Shown here in pieces: positions 7,079 through 13,802 of a DNA stretch of 36,719 nucleotides. Where the stretch lies: assembly GCF_015645445.1 (NCBI RefSeq), contig NZ_JADOGI010000101.1:1-36719 (forward strand). Direction: 5' to 3'. A program made the position numbers and the translations under genes. Under the pieces are notes generated by a model that was not told the origin of the DNA, searched no databases, and was given only the letters and a program-made list of their open reading frames with translations. Numbering within the stretch: the first letter of the stretch is position 1; every line of letters begins with the position of its first letter. The DNA is from Nonomuraea cypriaca. GTDB taxonomy: Bacteria > Actinomycetota > Actinomycetes > Streptosporangiales > Streptosporangiaceae.

Positions 7079-7936
7079 ATGGACAAGCAGGAGCTCGGGG
7101 CGTTCCTCCGCAGCCGTCGCGAACGGCTCCGGCTGCAGGACGTCGGCCTCCCCTCCGGTCCTCGACGCCGGACACCGGGTCTGCGCCGCGAGGAGGCCGC
7201 GGTCCTCGCGCACATCTCCACGGAGTACTACGTCCGGCTCGAGCAGGGCAGGGCGCCGCGACCATCGGGCGAGGTCCTCGCCGGGATCGCAGGCGCGCTA
7301 CGGCTCACCGACGCCGAGTCCGACTACCTCCACGTCCTCGCGGGCACTGCGCCGACCCGTACCCGGCTGCACCGGCGCGACGTCCGCCCGAGCATCCTCA
7401 CGCTCCTCGAGCGGCTGCCGCAGACAGCCGCTTTCGTGATCTCCGCCGCGTTCGAGGTGCTCGCGTGGAACGACCTCGCGGCCGCGCTCATGGAGGACTT
7501 TGCCCAGCTCGCCCCAAAGGACCGCAATCTCGCGCGCCGGGCATTCCTCGGGCCGGCGCGACCCGACACGACGCTGTACGGGATCTCCGACGCCGCCGAG
7601 TTCCGGCACCAGGTCGTCATGGAGCTCCGTGCCGCCCTCGCACGCTACCCGACGGATCCCGCGGTGACCGGCCTCGTCGACGAGCTCCGCGACGCCAGCC
7701 CCGACTTCAGCCGGCTCTGGGAGCAGCACGACGTGCAGGCCGCGCCGATGCTCACGAAGACCTTCCGTCACCCGGTCGTCGGGGAGATCACCGTCGACTG
7801 CGACTCGCTCACGCTCACGGACCGCGACCAGCACCTCGTGCTCTACAGCGCGCCACCAGGATCCCCTGGCGCCGAGGCGCTGGCTCTGCTGAATGTCCTT
7901 GGAGCCGAGAGCTTCAATGCAAGCAGGTCGCTGTGA
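7079..7936 (+). CDS. MmyB-type helix-turn-helix transcriptional regulator (first of three)
   Basis: A 285-aa regulator. The N-terminal XRE-like HTH covers residues ~1-75: LGAFLRSRRERL, the hallmark RRRTPGLRREEAA, and ISTEYYVRLEQGRAPRPS as recognition helix and tail. The C-terminal ~100-280 is the MmyB-like ligand-binding (PAS-like) domain, with FVISAAFEVLAWNDLAAAL, VDELRDASPDFSRLWEQHDV and KTFRHPVVGEITVDCDSLTL. Length and layout are standard for the large actinobacterial family often encoded beside oxidoreductases. The ATG at 7079 is used; an in-frame ATG at 7070 is possible, and a G-run lies between them. It is divergent from the SDR, with a palindrome in the gap. Confidence 0.92.
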   Translation: MDKQELGAFLRSRRERLRLQDVGLPSGPRRRTPGLRREEAAVLAHISTEYYVRLEQGRAPRPSGEVLAGIAGALRLTDAESDYLHVLAGTAPTRTRLHRRDVRPSILTLLERLPQTAAFVISAAFEVLAWNDLAAALMEDFAQLAPKDRNLARRAFLGPARPDTTLYGISDAAEFRHQVVMELRAALARYPTDPAVTGLVDELRDASPDFSRLWEQHDVQAAPMLTKTFRHPVVGEITVDCDSLTLTDRDQHLVLYSAPPGSPGAEALALLNVLGAESFNASRSL

Positions 7937-7946
7937 CGGAGCCGGC

Positions 7947-8102
7947 TGGTAGGCGCCATGGAAGCGGCCGGCGGCCCTGGGCGGTGAGCGGCAGCCAGGT
8001 CCGCGGGCGTTTGCCGACATGCACCTTGGTGATCTTCACGTAGCCGGCTTTCTCGGCGATCCGGTTCAGCCGGGCGGCGCTGTTCAGGCTCGCGATGCTG
8101 AC
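7947..8102 (-). pseudogene. Remnant of a winged-helix (MarR/PadR-like) regulator
   Basis: A ~52-codon minus-strand segment reads ASLNSAARLNRIAEKAGYV, then KITKVHVGKRPRTWLPLT and AQGRRPL. This matches the wing region of small winged-helix regulators (typically LS.HL..LE.AGYV.ITK.FVGRRPRTW..LT..GR). The first HTH helices and the C-terminus are missing and the flanking sequence is not similar. It lies tail to tail with the MmyB-type regulator ending at 7936. Too short to function. Confidence 0.55.
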
Positions 8103-8509
8103 GGCCGCGGGCTCGATCCGTCCGTTCTCGGCAGGTGGGTGAGCGACGAAGGGCGGCGGGAGACTATCGCCGCCATCGGCAGGGCGCTGCGGCGTGGGAG
8201 GGACGGGTGCGTTCCGCATGCCGCGGCCACGATCGTGTTCACCTCGCTGCAGGCGGGCCGTACGCGACCTCGCCCCTCACCGGCTCGCGGTCACGCGTCC
8301 CAGGTGGCCGGGAGGCTCTTGACCCCGTAGATGTCGGCGGTCCGGGCGCAGGCCGACCTCTTCGGCGGGTACGGCCAGTCGTAGCGTGGGGAAGCGGTCA
8401 TGGCGGCTGCAAGCGCTGCCATCGGCTCCGTCAAAGGTCCGTTCACACCACAGCGAGATCGAGCCGGGGTTTCATGTCGAGGCGGAACCGTCCGTCGGGG
8501 TTGACGTGA
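8103..8509. other. About 400 bp with no recognised gene
   Basis: No frame on either strand gives a family I recognise. A minus-strand frame ending near 8443 carries LAHVNPDGRFRLDM and could be a trace of an old gene, but I could not place it with confidence. Confidence 0.4.
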
Positions 8510-8542
8510 GCCAGAACAGGCCCTGAGATCTCGAAGCTTCGG

Positions 8543-8830
8543 CGGCCCGGCTTTCTCGGCTCCCTCCTCGACAACGCCCTGGTCCGCCGCTGGGAGGAGC
8601 GGGTCAAGACGCAGCGCCCGCAGGCGAATGCCCACTGGCGCCGGCCCGAGGCGTACCTGGATGATCGCGTACGTCGTGGAGTATCGGTGTGGGCCAGAGT
8701 CGGGCCGGAGGCTGAGCAGCGGGCAGTGCGCAGCCTCCGTGATGACCTTGTCTCAGGCCGGTGGGCCGAACGCAACCGCGACCTCATCGCTGTCGACGCA
8801 GCGGAGCTTGGTCTTCGCCTACTCGTCACC
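8543..8830 (+). pseudogene. C-terminal remnant of a SAM-dependent methyltransferase
   Basis: One open frame reads FLGSLLDNALVRRWEERV, then WRRPEAYLDDRVRRGVSVW, RVGPEAEQRAVRSLRDDL, SGRWAERNRDLI and LGLRLLVT. The order PEAYLD.RVR...S.W..VG.EAE.RAV..LR.DL.SGRWAERN.DLL is the characteristic end of a class-I methyltransferase family common in actinomycetes. The SAM-binding Rossmann half (GxGxG) is absent; an in-frame stop lies upstream at 8507-8509, and downstream the frame runs into unrelated sequence. Hence a dead fragment of ~96 codons from a protein usually ~240-270 aa. Confidence 0.6.
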
Positions 8831-9020
8831 CAGACTGGTACAAGTTGCTGCCCGCACCGGTTGGGCAGGCCCGCCTCACATCAGTCAAACGGAGCGCGGA
8901 GAAGCCCAGCTCGCCCGGCGGCACCGGCCTTGTGGAACGGCCTCGGTACTGGTGAGCTCACTATTCATCTGTCGCGAGTTATCGGCGACGTGGAGCTCGA
9001 TGGTGACCGTCCGTGCTCTC

Positions 9021-10133
9021 TCAGCTGGCGTGAAGGATCCGAAAGCGATCGGGTTGCGCCGGATCTCGATCCACGACTTGGATTGGCGTCCAAGCCCATT
9101 GCCAAACGCTGATGCCTAGCGTGCGGGAGAACTGGATCTGCCCGCGGGTGCCTTCAACTGTAACGCGCGGCCAGGATCCGGCGGTGCGCGCCCGGTCCGC
9201 GCCGTGAGAACGCAGCACATCGGCGAGGACGGCGACCGTGTCGTAGCCCTCGAAGGCGACGAAGGAGGGCGCTTGGGCCAGCCGCTCGCGGAGGGCCGTC
9301 TCGACTCGTGCGCCGAGTGGGCTGAGGCGCTCGGGCAGGTAGCGCAAGAACGGGATCGCGGCGCTGTCGTCGCCCAGCAACGTCGCCCATTCGGCGAACT
9401 CCGGTTGCCCGGCCGGAGCACCAATCATGATCTCGGCGAGGCGCTGGTCGCTGCGGACCGACTTGACGATCGACACTGCCGGCTCCGGGTGGCCGACCAG
9501 AAGAAGGAGGGCTGTCGCGCGATTGTCGACGAGTTCGTCGCACACGGCCGTGGGGGCGAGCGCGCGCATGTCGAGTTCGATGACGGTGCCGCCACGTGGA
9601 GCGAGGTGGTCCCGCAGAATGCGGGCCCCAGATGCCCAGTAGACACTCGACTCGGCTGCTACGGCGATTCGATTGTGGCCCGCGCTGAGGAGGAAGTCCG
9701 CGTAGATCTGCCAGCCGTGGGACTGCGCCGGGGCGAGGCGCGCGACCCATTCCGTTGGCTGTTCGGTGAGCGCGTCGAGAACCGCTGATGAGCAGAGGAA
9801 CGGCAGGCCGAGGGCATCGGCCCTGGCGGCGGCGGCGCGGGCGACGACGCTGTGATACTCCCCCGCCAAGGCAGCCACGCCCAGGCGAGCCAATTCATCT
9901 ACGGCCGCCGCGGCCTTCTGTGGATCAGCCGCGGTGTCTCGGACCACCAGCTCGAGTGGTCTTCCGACGATCCCGCCGGCGTCATTGACGTCGCGAACGG
10001 CCAGCTCGAGTCCAGCGAGCAAGTGTTGGCCTGCCTCGACCCAGCCAGGCCGACTTAGCGGAACGAGAGCGCCGATCTGGACGGATGATCCGTCAGTCCG
10101 CTCGGCTCCAGGTGGCGATGGTGGTGTATTCAT
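9021..10133 (-). CDS. Periplasmic-binding-fold type I protein (branched-chain amino acid/amide-binding-like), no visible signal peptide
   Basis: A 370-aa protein of the Leu/Ile/Val-binding (Peripla_BP_6) fold: VQIGALVPLSRPGW near residue 18, DVNDAGGIVGRPLELVVRDTAADP near 50-75, AALAGEYHSVVARAAA, LPFLCSSAVLD and FEGYDTVAVLADVLR. Canonical members are exported lipoproteins. Here the fold begins ~18 residues after ATG 10133, and residues 1-17 (MNTPPSPPGAERTDGSS) are hydrophilic, with neither signal peptide nor lipobox. The protein may be cytoplasmic, or the signal may have been lost by rearrangement, since the MerR fragment begins ~110 bp upstream. No permease or ATPase genes of a branched-chain transporter lie nearby. 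Ligand unknown. Confidence 0.85.
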   Translation of the reverse strand: MNTPPSPPGAERTDGSSVQIGALVPLSRPGWVEAGQHLLAGLELAVRDVNDAGGIVGRPLELVVRDTAADPQKAAAAVDELARLGVAALAGEYHSVVARAAAARADALGLPFLCSSAVLDALTEQPTEWVARLAPAQSHGWQIYADFLLSAGHNRIAVAAESSVYWASGARILRDHLAPRGGTVIELDMRALAPTAVCDELVDNRATALLLLVGHPEPAVSIVKSVRSDQRLAEIMIGAPAGQPEFAEWATLLGDDSAAIPFLRYLPERLSPLGARVETALRERLAQAPSFVAFEGYDTVAVLADVLRSHGADRARTAGSWPRVTVEGTRGQIQFSRTLGISVWQWAWTPIQVVDRDPAQPDRFRILHAS

Positions 10134-10241
10134 GCGTTGGCGTCTCCCGTGTGATGATTCGGTTGCAGTATGCCCGGATCGCAGAGTGCACGGCGTCGGT
10201 GCCGGTGAGAGCGCGGATCCCACCCGTCCTCGATCCCGGCC

Positions 10242-10397
10242 GGACTCCAGGCCCGCACCGACGGCGCGATCCGGTACAGCCTGCTCACCCACCACCGAGA
10301 AGAGCAGAAGCCAGCCTGGGCTCGGCTGACCGCGCTGGTCGAGGCGCATCTGCGCTCGGCCGGCATCGACATCGCGGACCAGACTTCACTCGACTGA
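10242..10397 (+). pseudogene. C-terminal fragment of a MerR-family regulator
   Basis: About 51 codons read GLQARTDGAIRYSLLTHHRE, then EQKPAWARLTALVEAHLRSA and GIDI, ending at a TGA at 10395-10397. This is the usual C-terminal end of a MerR subfamily in which the preceding residues are ...DHYLANP.LLK.VTGLQ. That preceding part is found at 13213-13726 on the opposite strand and stops at the same GLQ. The fragment has no start, and similarity is lost upstream of GLQ. See the finding on a ~3 kb inversion. Confidence 0.6.
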
Positions 10398-10565
10398 GCC
10401 CTGCCGTAGCACCCACGGCTCGTCATGATCCTGACAGCGTTGCCCAGCGGGCGCGAACCACCGAGCCGCCCAGGCCTATCGGTCCATCACCGCCGCGACG
10501 CCTACCGTGTTAGGCACGCGGGCCGGCCCGCTGGCGATGGGCTCGTGGATCGTGGTCGGCACTGT

Positions 10566-11420
10566 CTAGTCCGCCGCCGTGCTCGAGGCGGTGGGGTGAT
10601 GGTCGGTGAGCCGGTCGAGGGCGGCGGCGGTGGCCTCGTCGGAGGCGAGGTAGACCACCAGCCGCTGCTCGTCGGGGTCCGGCAGCTCCAGGCTCTCGTA
10701 CGCCAGCCGCATCTCCCCCACCTCCTGGTGCGCCCACCGCTCGACGCCGGTGCGCGGGGGCAGTGCGGCCGAGCCCTCGAACCGGTCGCGGAAGCGGGCG
10801 CCGGCGGTGATCGTCAGCTCCTCAGCGAGCAGCGCCGCGTGCGGGTCGCCGAGCGCGGCCGCGGCCCGCAGCGCGGCGGCTCGCTCGCCGGCGACCACGT
10901 CCCAGTCCGGGTGGGCGTCGTGTGCCCGCGGGTCGGTGAATACGTACCGGACCAGGTTCGGCGGCTCGGCCTCCAGCAGGCCGGTCGGGACGGCGAGCCG
11001 CGCGAACCCGGCCGTCCACGCGAGCAGGTCGCCGGGCCGATTGGCGACCAGCGCCGGCGCGGGCTCGAGCCGGTCCAGCAGCGCCTGCACGGTCGGGCGC
11101 ACCGTCCGGGCCCGCGCCGTGGCGGCCCCGTCGCACGCGCCGCCGCCGGTGGCCTTCGCCAGCCGGTGCAGGTGGATCCGCTCGTCACGGGACAGACCCA
11201 GCGTCTCCGCGAGCGCGGCGAGCACCTGGGCGGACGGGCTGCGGTCGCGCCCCTGCTCCAGCCGGGTGAGGTAATCCACGCTGACGCCGGCGAGCGTGGC
11301 CAGCTCGGCCCGGCGCAGCCCGGGTGTGCGGCGCCGGTTCCCGTTCGGGAGCCCGACCGCGGCCGGTGGGACCGCCTCCCGGTGCGCGCGTAGAAACGCG
11401 CCCAGCTCTGTCTCCCTCAT
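10566..11420 (-). CDS. MmyB-type helix-turn-helix transcriptional regulator (second of three)
   Basis: A 284-aa regulator. The N-terminal HTH has LGAFLRAHREAV, the signature NRRRTPGLRRAELATLAGVS and YLTRLEQGRDRSPS. The MmyB-like C-terminal domain has NRPGDLLAWTAGFARL, RYVFTDPRAHDAHPDWD and ERWAHQEVGEMRLAYESLEL, then PDPDEQRLVVYLASDE. The ATG at 11420 is used; a TTG one codon upstream is less likely, and no Shine-Dalgarno is seen, so a short or leaderless transcript is possible. It is divergent from the PPOX remnant and FMN reductase and lies inside the segment that appears inverted. The redox genes next door are its probable targets (inference). Confidence 0.92.
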   Translation of the reverse strand: MRETELGAFLRAHREAVPPAAVGLPNGNRRRTPGLRRAELATLAGVSVDYLTRLEQGRDRSPSAQVLAALAETLGLSRDERIHLHRLAKATGGGACDGAATARARTVRPTVQALLDRLEPAPALVANRPGDLLAWTAGFARLAVPTGLLEAEPPNLVRYVFTDPRAHDAHPDWDVVAGERAAALRAAAALGDPHAALLAEELTITAGARFRDRFEGSAALPPRTGVERWAHQEVGEMRLAYESLELPDPDEQRLVVYLASDEATAAALDRLTDHHPTASSTAAD

Positions 11421-11445
11421 CAACTGCGATTGTATTCACGGCGAG

Positions 11446-11466
11446 CCTGGCCCTGCCAGGGCTAGG
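11446..11466. promoter_or_regulatory. Candidate operator: 21-bp palindrome between divergent genes
   Basis: The core GCCCTG-c-CAGGGC (11450-11462) is a perfect inverted repeat. It is extended by three further pairs (CCT...AGG) and one G-T mismatch, giving 21 bp of near-perfect symmetry. It sits 26 bp upstream of the MmyB-type regulator start and ~50 bp upstream of the PPOX start, a fitting place for autoregulation. Inference only. Confidence 0.45.
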
Positions 11467-11514
11467 AAAACCGCAGCCTGGCCCGACACGCCCAGCGCAG
11501 GGACGCTCGTAGGC

Positions 11515-11732
11515 ATGAGCACCTTCACCGACGGTGAGAGCGCATTCCTGAACCGGGGCCGCTGCGCGGGCTGCTCGGGCGGCCGGCCGCGGCCGGCCCG
11601 GACGGCGCGCCACACGTCAACCCCGTTGGGGTGCTTCACGACCCCGGTCACGAGGCGCTCGTGATCGGCGGCCACGCCGGCACCAACCTGGCGGCGAGCA
11701 AAAGTTCATGCCCCGACCGAGACAGAACCTAA
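11515..11732 (+). pseudogene. Truncated, frameshifted PPOX-class (F420-type) oxidoreductase
   Basis: The ATG at 11515 starts STFTDGESAFLNRG, the usual opening of pyridoxamine-5'-phosphate-oxidase-like F420/flavin oxidoreductases (FT..E..FL). The conserved PDGAPHVNPVGVLHD, then HEALVIGGHAGTNLAASK follows in another frame, after a shift between about 11560 and 11600. After LAASK (normally KFRD..R...VALVVDD) similarity ends and a stop comes at 11730-11732. About two thirds of the ~135-aa protein is gone. It is divergent from the MmyB regulator, a common pairing for this family. Confidence 0.7.
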
Positions 11733-11743
11733 GGAAGAGGCCC

Positions 11744-12364
11744 ATGATCCAGATCGCGATCATTCTGGGCAGCACCCGCCCCGGGCGGCGCGTAGAGGAC
11801 GTGGCCCGGTGGGTCGCCGAGGCCGCCGGCCGGCACCCCGCCGTCAAGGCCGGGGAGGCCGGCCTCGAACTCGTCGACATAGCCGACTACGGGCTGCCGT
11901 TGCTGGATGAGCCCGCGCCCGCGGTCATCGGTTACTACCAAAACGCACACACCAAGCGGTGGGCGGCCACGATCGGCAGGTTCGATGGGTTCGTGTTCGT
12001 CACCCCGGAGTACAACAGCGCCATCCCCGCCGCGCTGAAAAACGCCATCGACTATCTGTACGCGGAATGGAACGACAAGGCAGCCGGGATCGTCAGCTAC
12101 GGGGTCTACGGCGGCACCCGCGCCGCCGAACAACTACGGCAGACCATGGGCGAGATCAAAGTCGCCGACGTACACGCCCAAGTCGCGATCAACCCGTACT
12201 TCGACTTCGACTTCACCGACTCCAAGGCCGGCGTCTGTGCCCCCGGCGAACGCCAAGAAACCGCCCTGACGACCATGCTGGATGAAGTCCTCGCATGGTC
12301 CCACGCCCTCCGAGTGCTCCGGGACCCCACCACGAGCGCCGATCCCCGGCCCGGGCCGACCTGA
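11744..12364 (+). CDS. NADPH-dependent FMN reductase family oxidoreductase
   Basis: A 206-aa flavodoxin-like NAD(P)H:FMN reductase (FMN_red/azoreductase type). The FMN phosphate loop GSTRPGRR is at residues ~9-16, then LVDIADYGLPLLDEP, FVFVTPEYNSAIPAALKNAI with DYL (~84-106, the family's TPEYN signature) and VSYGVYGGTRAAEQLR. It presumably reduces FMN or quinone/azo substrates in the cytoplasm. The ATG at 11744 follows a good AGGAAGAGG Shine-Dalgarno. It lies just after the broken PPOX gene on the same strand and ~115 bp before the DsbA-like gene. The three were probably a redox group controlled from the divergent MmyB regulator. Confidence 0.93.
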   Translation: MIQIAIILGSTRPGRRVEDVARWVAEAAGRHPAVKAGEAGLELVDIADYGLPLLDEPAPAVIGYYQNAHTKRWAATIGRFDGFVFVTPEYNSAIPAALKNAIDYLYAEWNDKAAGIVSYGVYGGTRAAEQLRQTMGEIKVADVHAQVAINPYFDFDFTDSKAGVCAPGERQETALTTMLDEVLAWSHALRVLRDPTTSADPRPGPT

Positions 12365-12478
12365 TCCACGCGCTCTACTCCGCCGACACCTCACGTGGAC
12401 GTTTTTCAGACCGAGGTCATGGCGACACCACCCGCGTCCCCGACGCATCGGCTACCTCCACACGAGAAAGGACCCAGG

Positions 12479-13111
12479 ATGAAGGTAGAGGTATACGGCG
12501 ATATCGCGTGCCCGTGGTGCCGCCTCGGCACGCACCAGTTCCACCGCGCGGTGGCCGCGGCCGGTGCAGAACCGGACGTCGAACTCATCCATCGTCCGTA
12601 CCAGCTCATTCCCGACGCGCCCGAGGAGCCCCGGCCACTGATGGACACGGTGGTCGAGATGTTCGGTCCGGAACAGGCTGAGGCGATGGTCGCGGAGATG
12701 ACACGGCTCGGTGCCGGTGAAGGAATCGAGTACCGGTTCGACCGTGCGGTGGCGGTCAACACCTTGACCGCGCACCGGCTGCGGTGGCTCGCCCTGCACG
12801 AGCACGGTGCCGAGGTACAGGCCGCGCTGGCGACCGCGCTCTTCGACGCGTACTTCCGCGACGGCGTGAACGTCGCCGACCACACGCGACTCACCGAGCT
12901 GGCCGAGCGGGTCGGCTTGGATGGCGGCCGGGTGCGGGACTTCCTCGCAACCGAGGAGGGGGGCGCCGAGGTACGTGAGCAAGTGGCCGCAGCGCGACGG
13001 GAGGGCGTCACCACCGTGCCGAGGTTCGTCTTCGAGAGCGGCGAGCTGATTGTCGGTGTGACCAGCACCGAGAAGCTCGGCGAGGCGCTCCGGCAGGCCA
13101 GCGGCCGGTAA
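12479..13111 (+). CDS. DsbA family (FrnE-like) oxidoreductase
   Basis: A 210-aa cytoplasmic thioredoxin-fold protein of the DsbA/FrnE group. The start is KVEVYGDIACPWC, with a CPWC active site at residues 11-14. A helical insertion and AVNTLTAHRLRWLALHEHG follow, then VTTVPRFVF with the conserved cis-proline loop (TVP) near 178, and LIVGVTSTEKLGEAL. FrnE-like proteins act as disulfide isomerases or in polyketide pathways; here the role is open. The start is ATG 12479, just after an AAAGGACCC-type ribosome site. The frame is open upstream to 12395 but without similarity. No signal peptide. Confidence 0.93.
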   Translation: MKVEVYGDIACPWCRLGTHQFHRAVAAAGAEPDVELIHRPYQLIPDAPEEPRPLMDTVVEMFGPEQAEAMVAEMTRLGAGEGIEYRFDRAVAVNTLTAHRLRWLALHEHGAEVQAALATALFDAYFRDGVNVADHTRLTELAERVGLDGGRVRDFLATEEGGAEVREQVAAARREGVTTVPRFVFESGELIVGVTSTEKLGEALRQASGR

Positions 13112-13212
13112 TGCGCCCCGGCCGCGACGAGGAACGGCTCCGAACCACCCAGCGGGGCAAGATCTCTCGCCGGCTCGACAAGGGCGAATCCCTGCACGCG
13201 CTGCGCCGGGAT

Positions 13213-13726
13213 TTGCAGGCCGGTCACGGTCTTCAGCAGTACGGGGTTGGCGAGGTAGTGGTCGGCCACGGCGGTGGCCAGCTCGGCGAGGCGGGGATCG
13301 TCCGGTTCCCAGGCCGCGGCTTCGGCTGCGCGCTTGCCCAAGGCGACGAGCCGGGTGTCTTCGAGGGCGTGCGCGAAATGGGTGAGGTAGTCGTCGAAGC
13401 CTTCTGGGACCAGGGCCTTGGGCCAGCACCCAGCCCTCCCTGGTGACCGCCACCTCGTCTGCGGTGAAGCCGAGTCCGAGCATCCGCTCCAGCAGCGCCA
13501 CAGCGCGGTCGGGCAGCAGAGCCCGGTCACCATCGGCGAGCCGGTGCAGCGTGTCACGGCGCGCGATCAGCTCCTCGATCCGTTCGGTGAGCTGCCGCTC
13601 GACGTCGGCGAGCGCGGCGGCGAACAGGGCGGCGTCGGCGTCGAGCGCCTCGGCGGCGGAGGCCGCGCGGAGGTCCCCGACGACCCGGGTCGCGGGCGGC
13701 CTGAACGTGGTGGTCGAGGATCGCAC
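13213..13726 (-). pseudogene. MerR-family regulator, middle part only, frameshifted
   Basis: The upper frame carries ADVERQLTERIEELIARRDT, then DRALLPDRAVALLERMLGLG and FTADEVAVTREGWVLA. At ~13420 a one-base insertion (an extra C in a C-run) moves the continuation into another frame: KALVPEGFDDYLTHFAHALE, KRAAEAAAWEPDDPRLAEL, DHYLANPVLLKTVTGLQ. This is the effector/dimer region of a MerR subfamily. The N-terminal winged-helix domain is not present, and similarity ends exactly at GLQ (13213). The missing C-terminal piece, starting with GLQ, is at 10242-10397 on the other strand. Confidence 0.7.
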
Positions 13727-13802
13727 GTACCCTCAAGCGGGAAAATGGATCCGAATGGTGCGCCGCCATCGCGGCTTGGGCGGATGACAGTGCAAGGAGC
13801 GG

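Noticed and set aside
8443..8530. Minus-strand LAHVNPDGRFRLDM segment as a Tn3 transposase tail
   Set aside because: Wording is faintly like the end of some Tn3-family transposases, but I could not recall a firm match and no other Tn3 part or terminal repeat is near.
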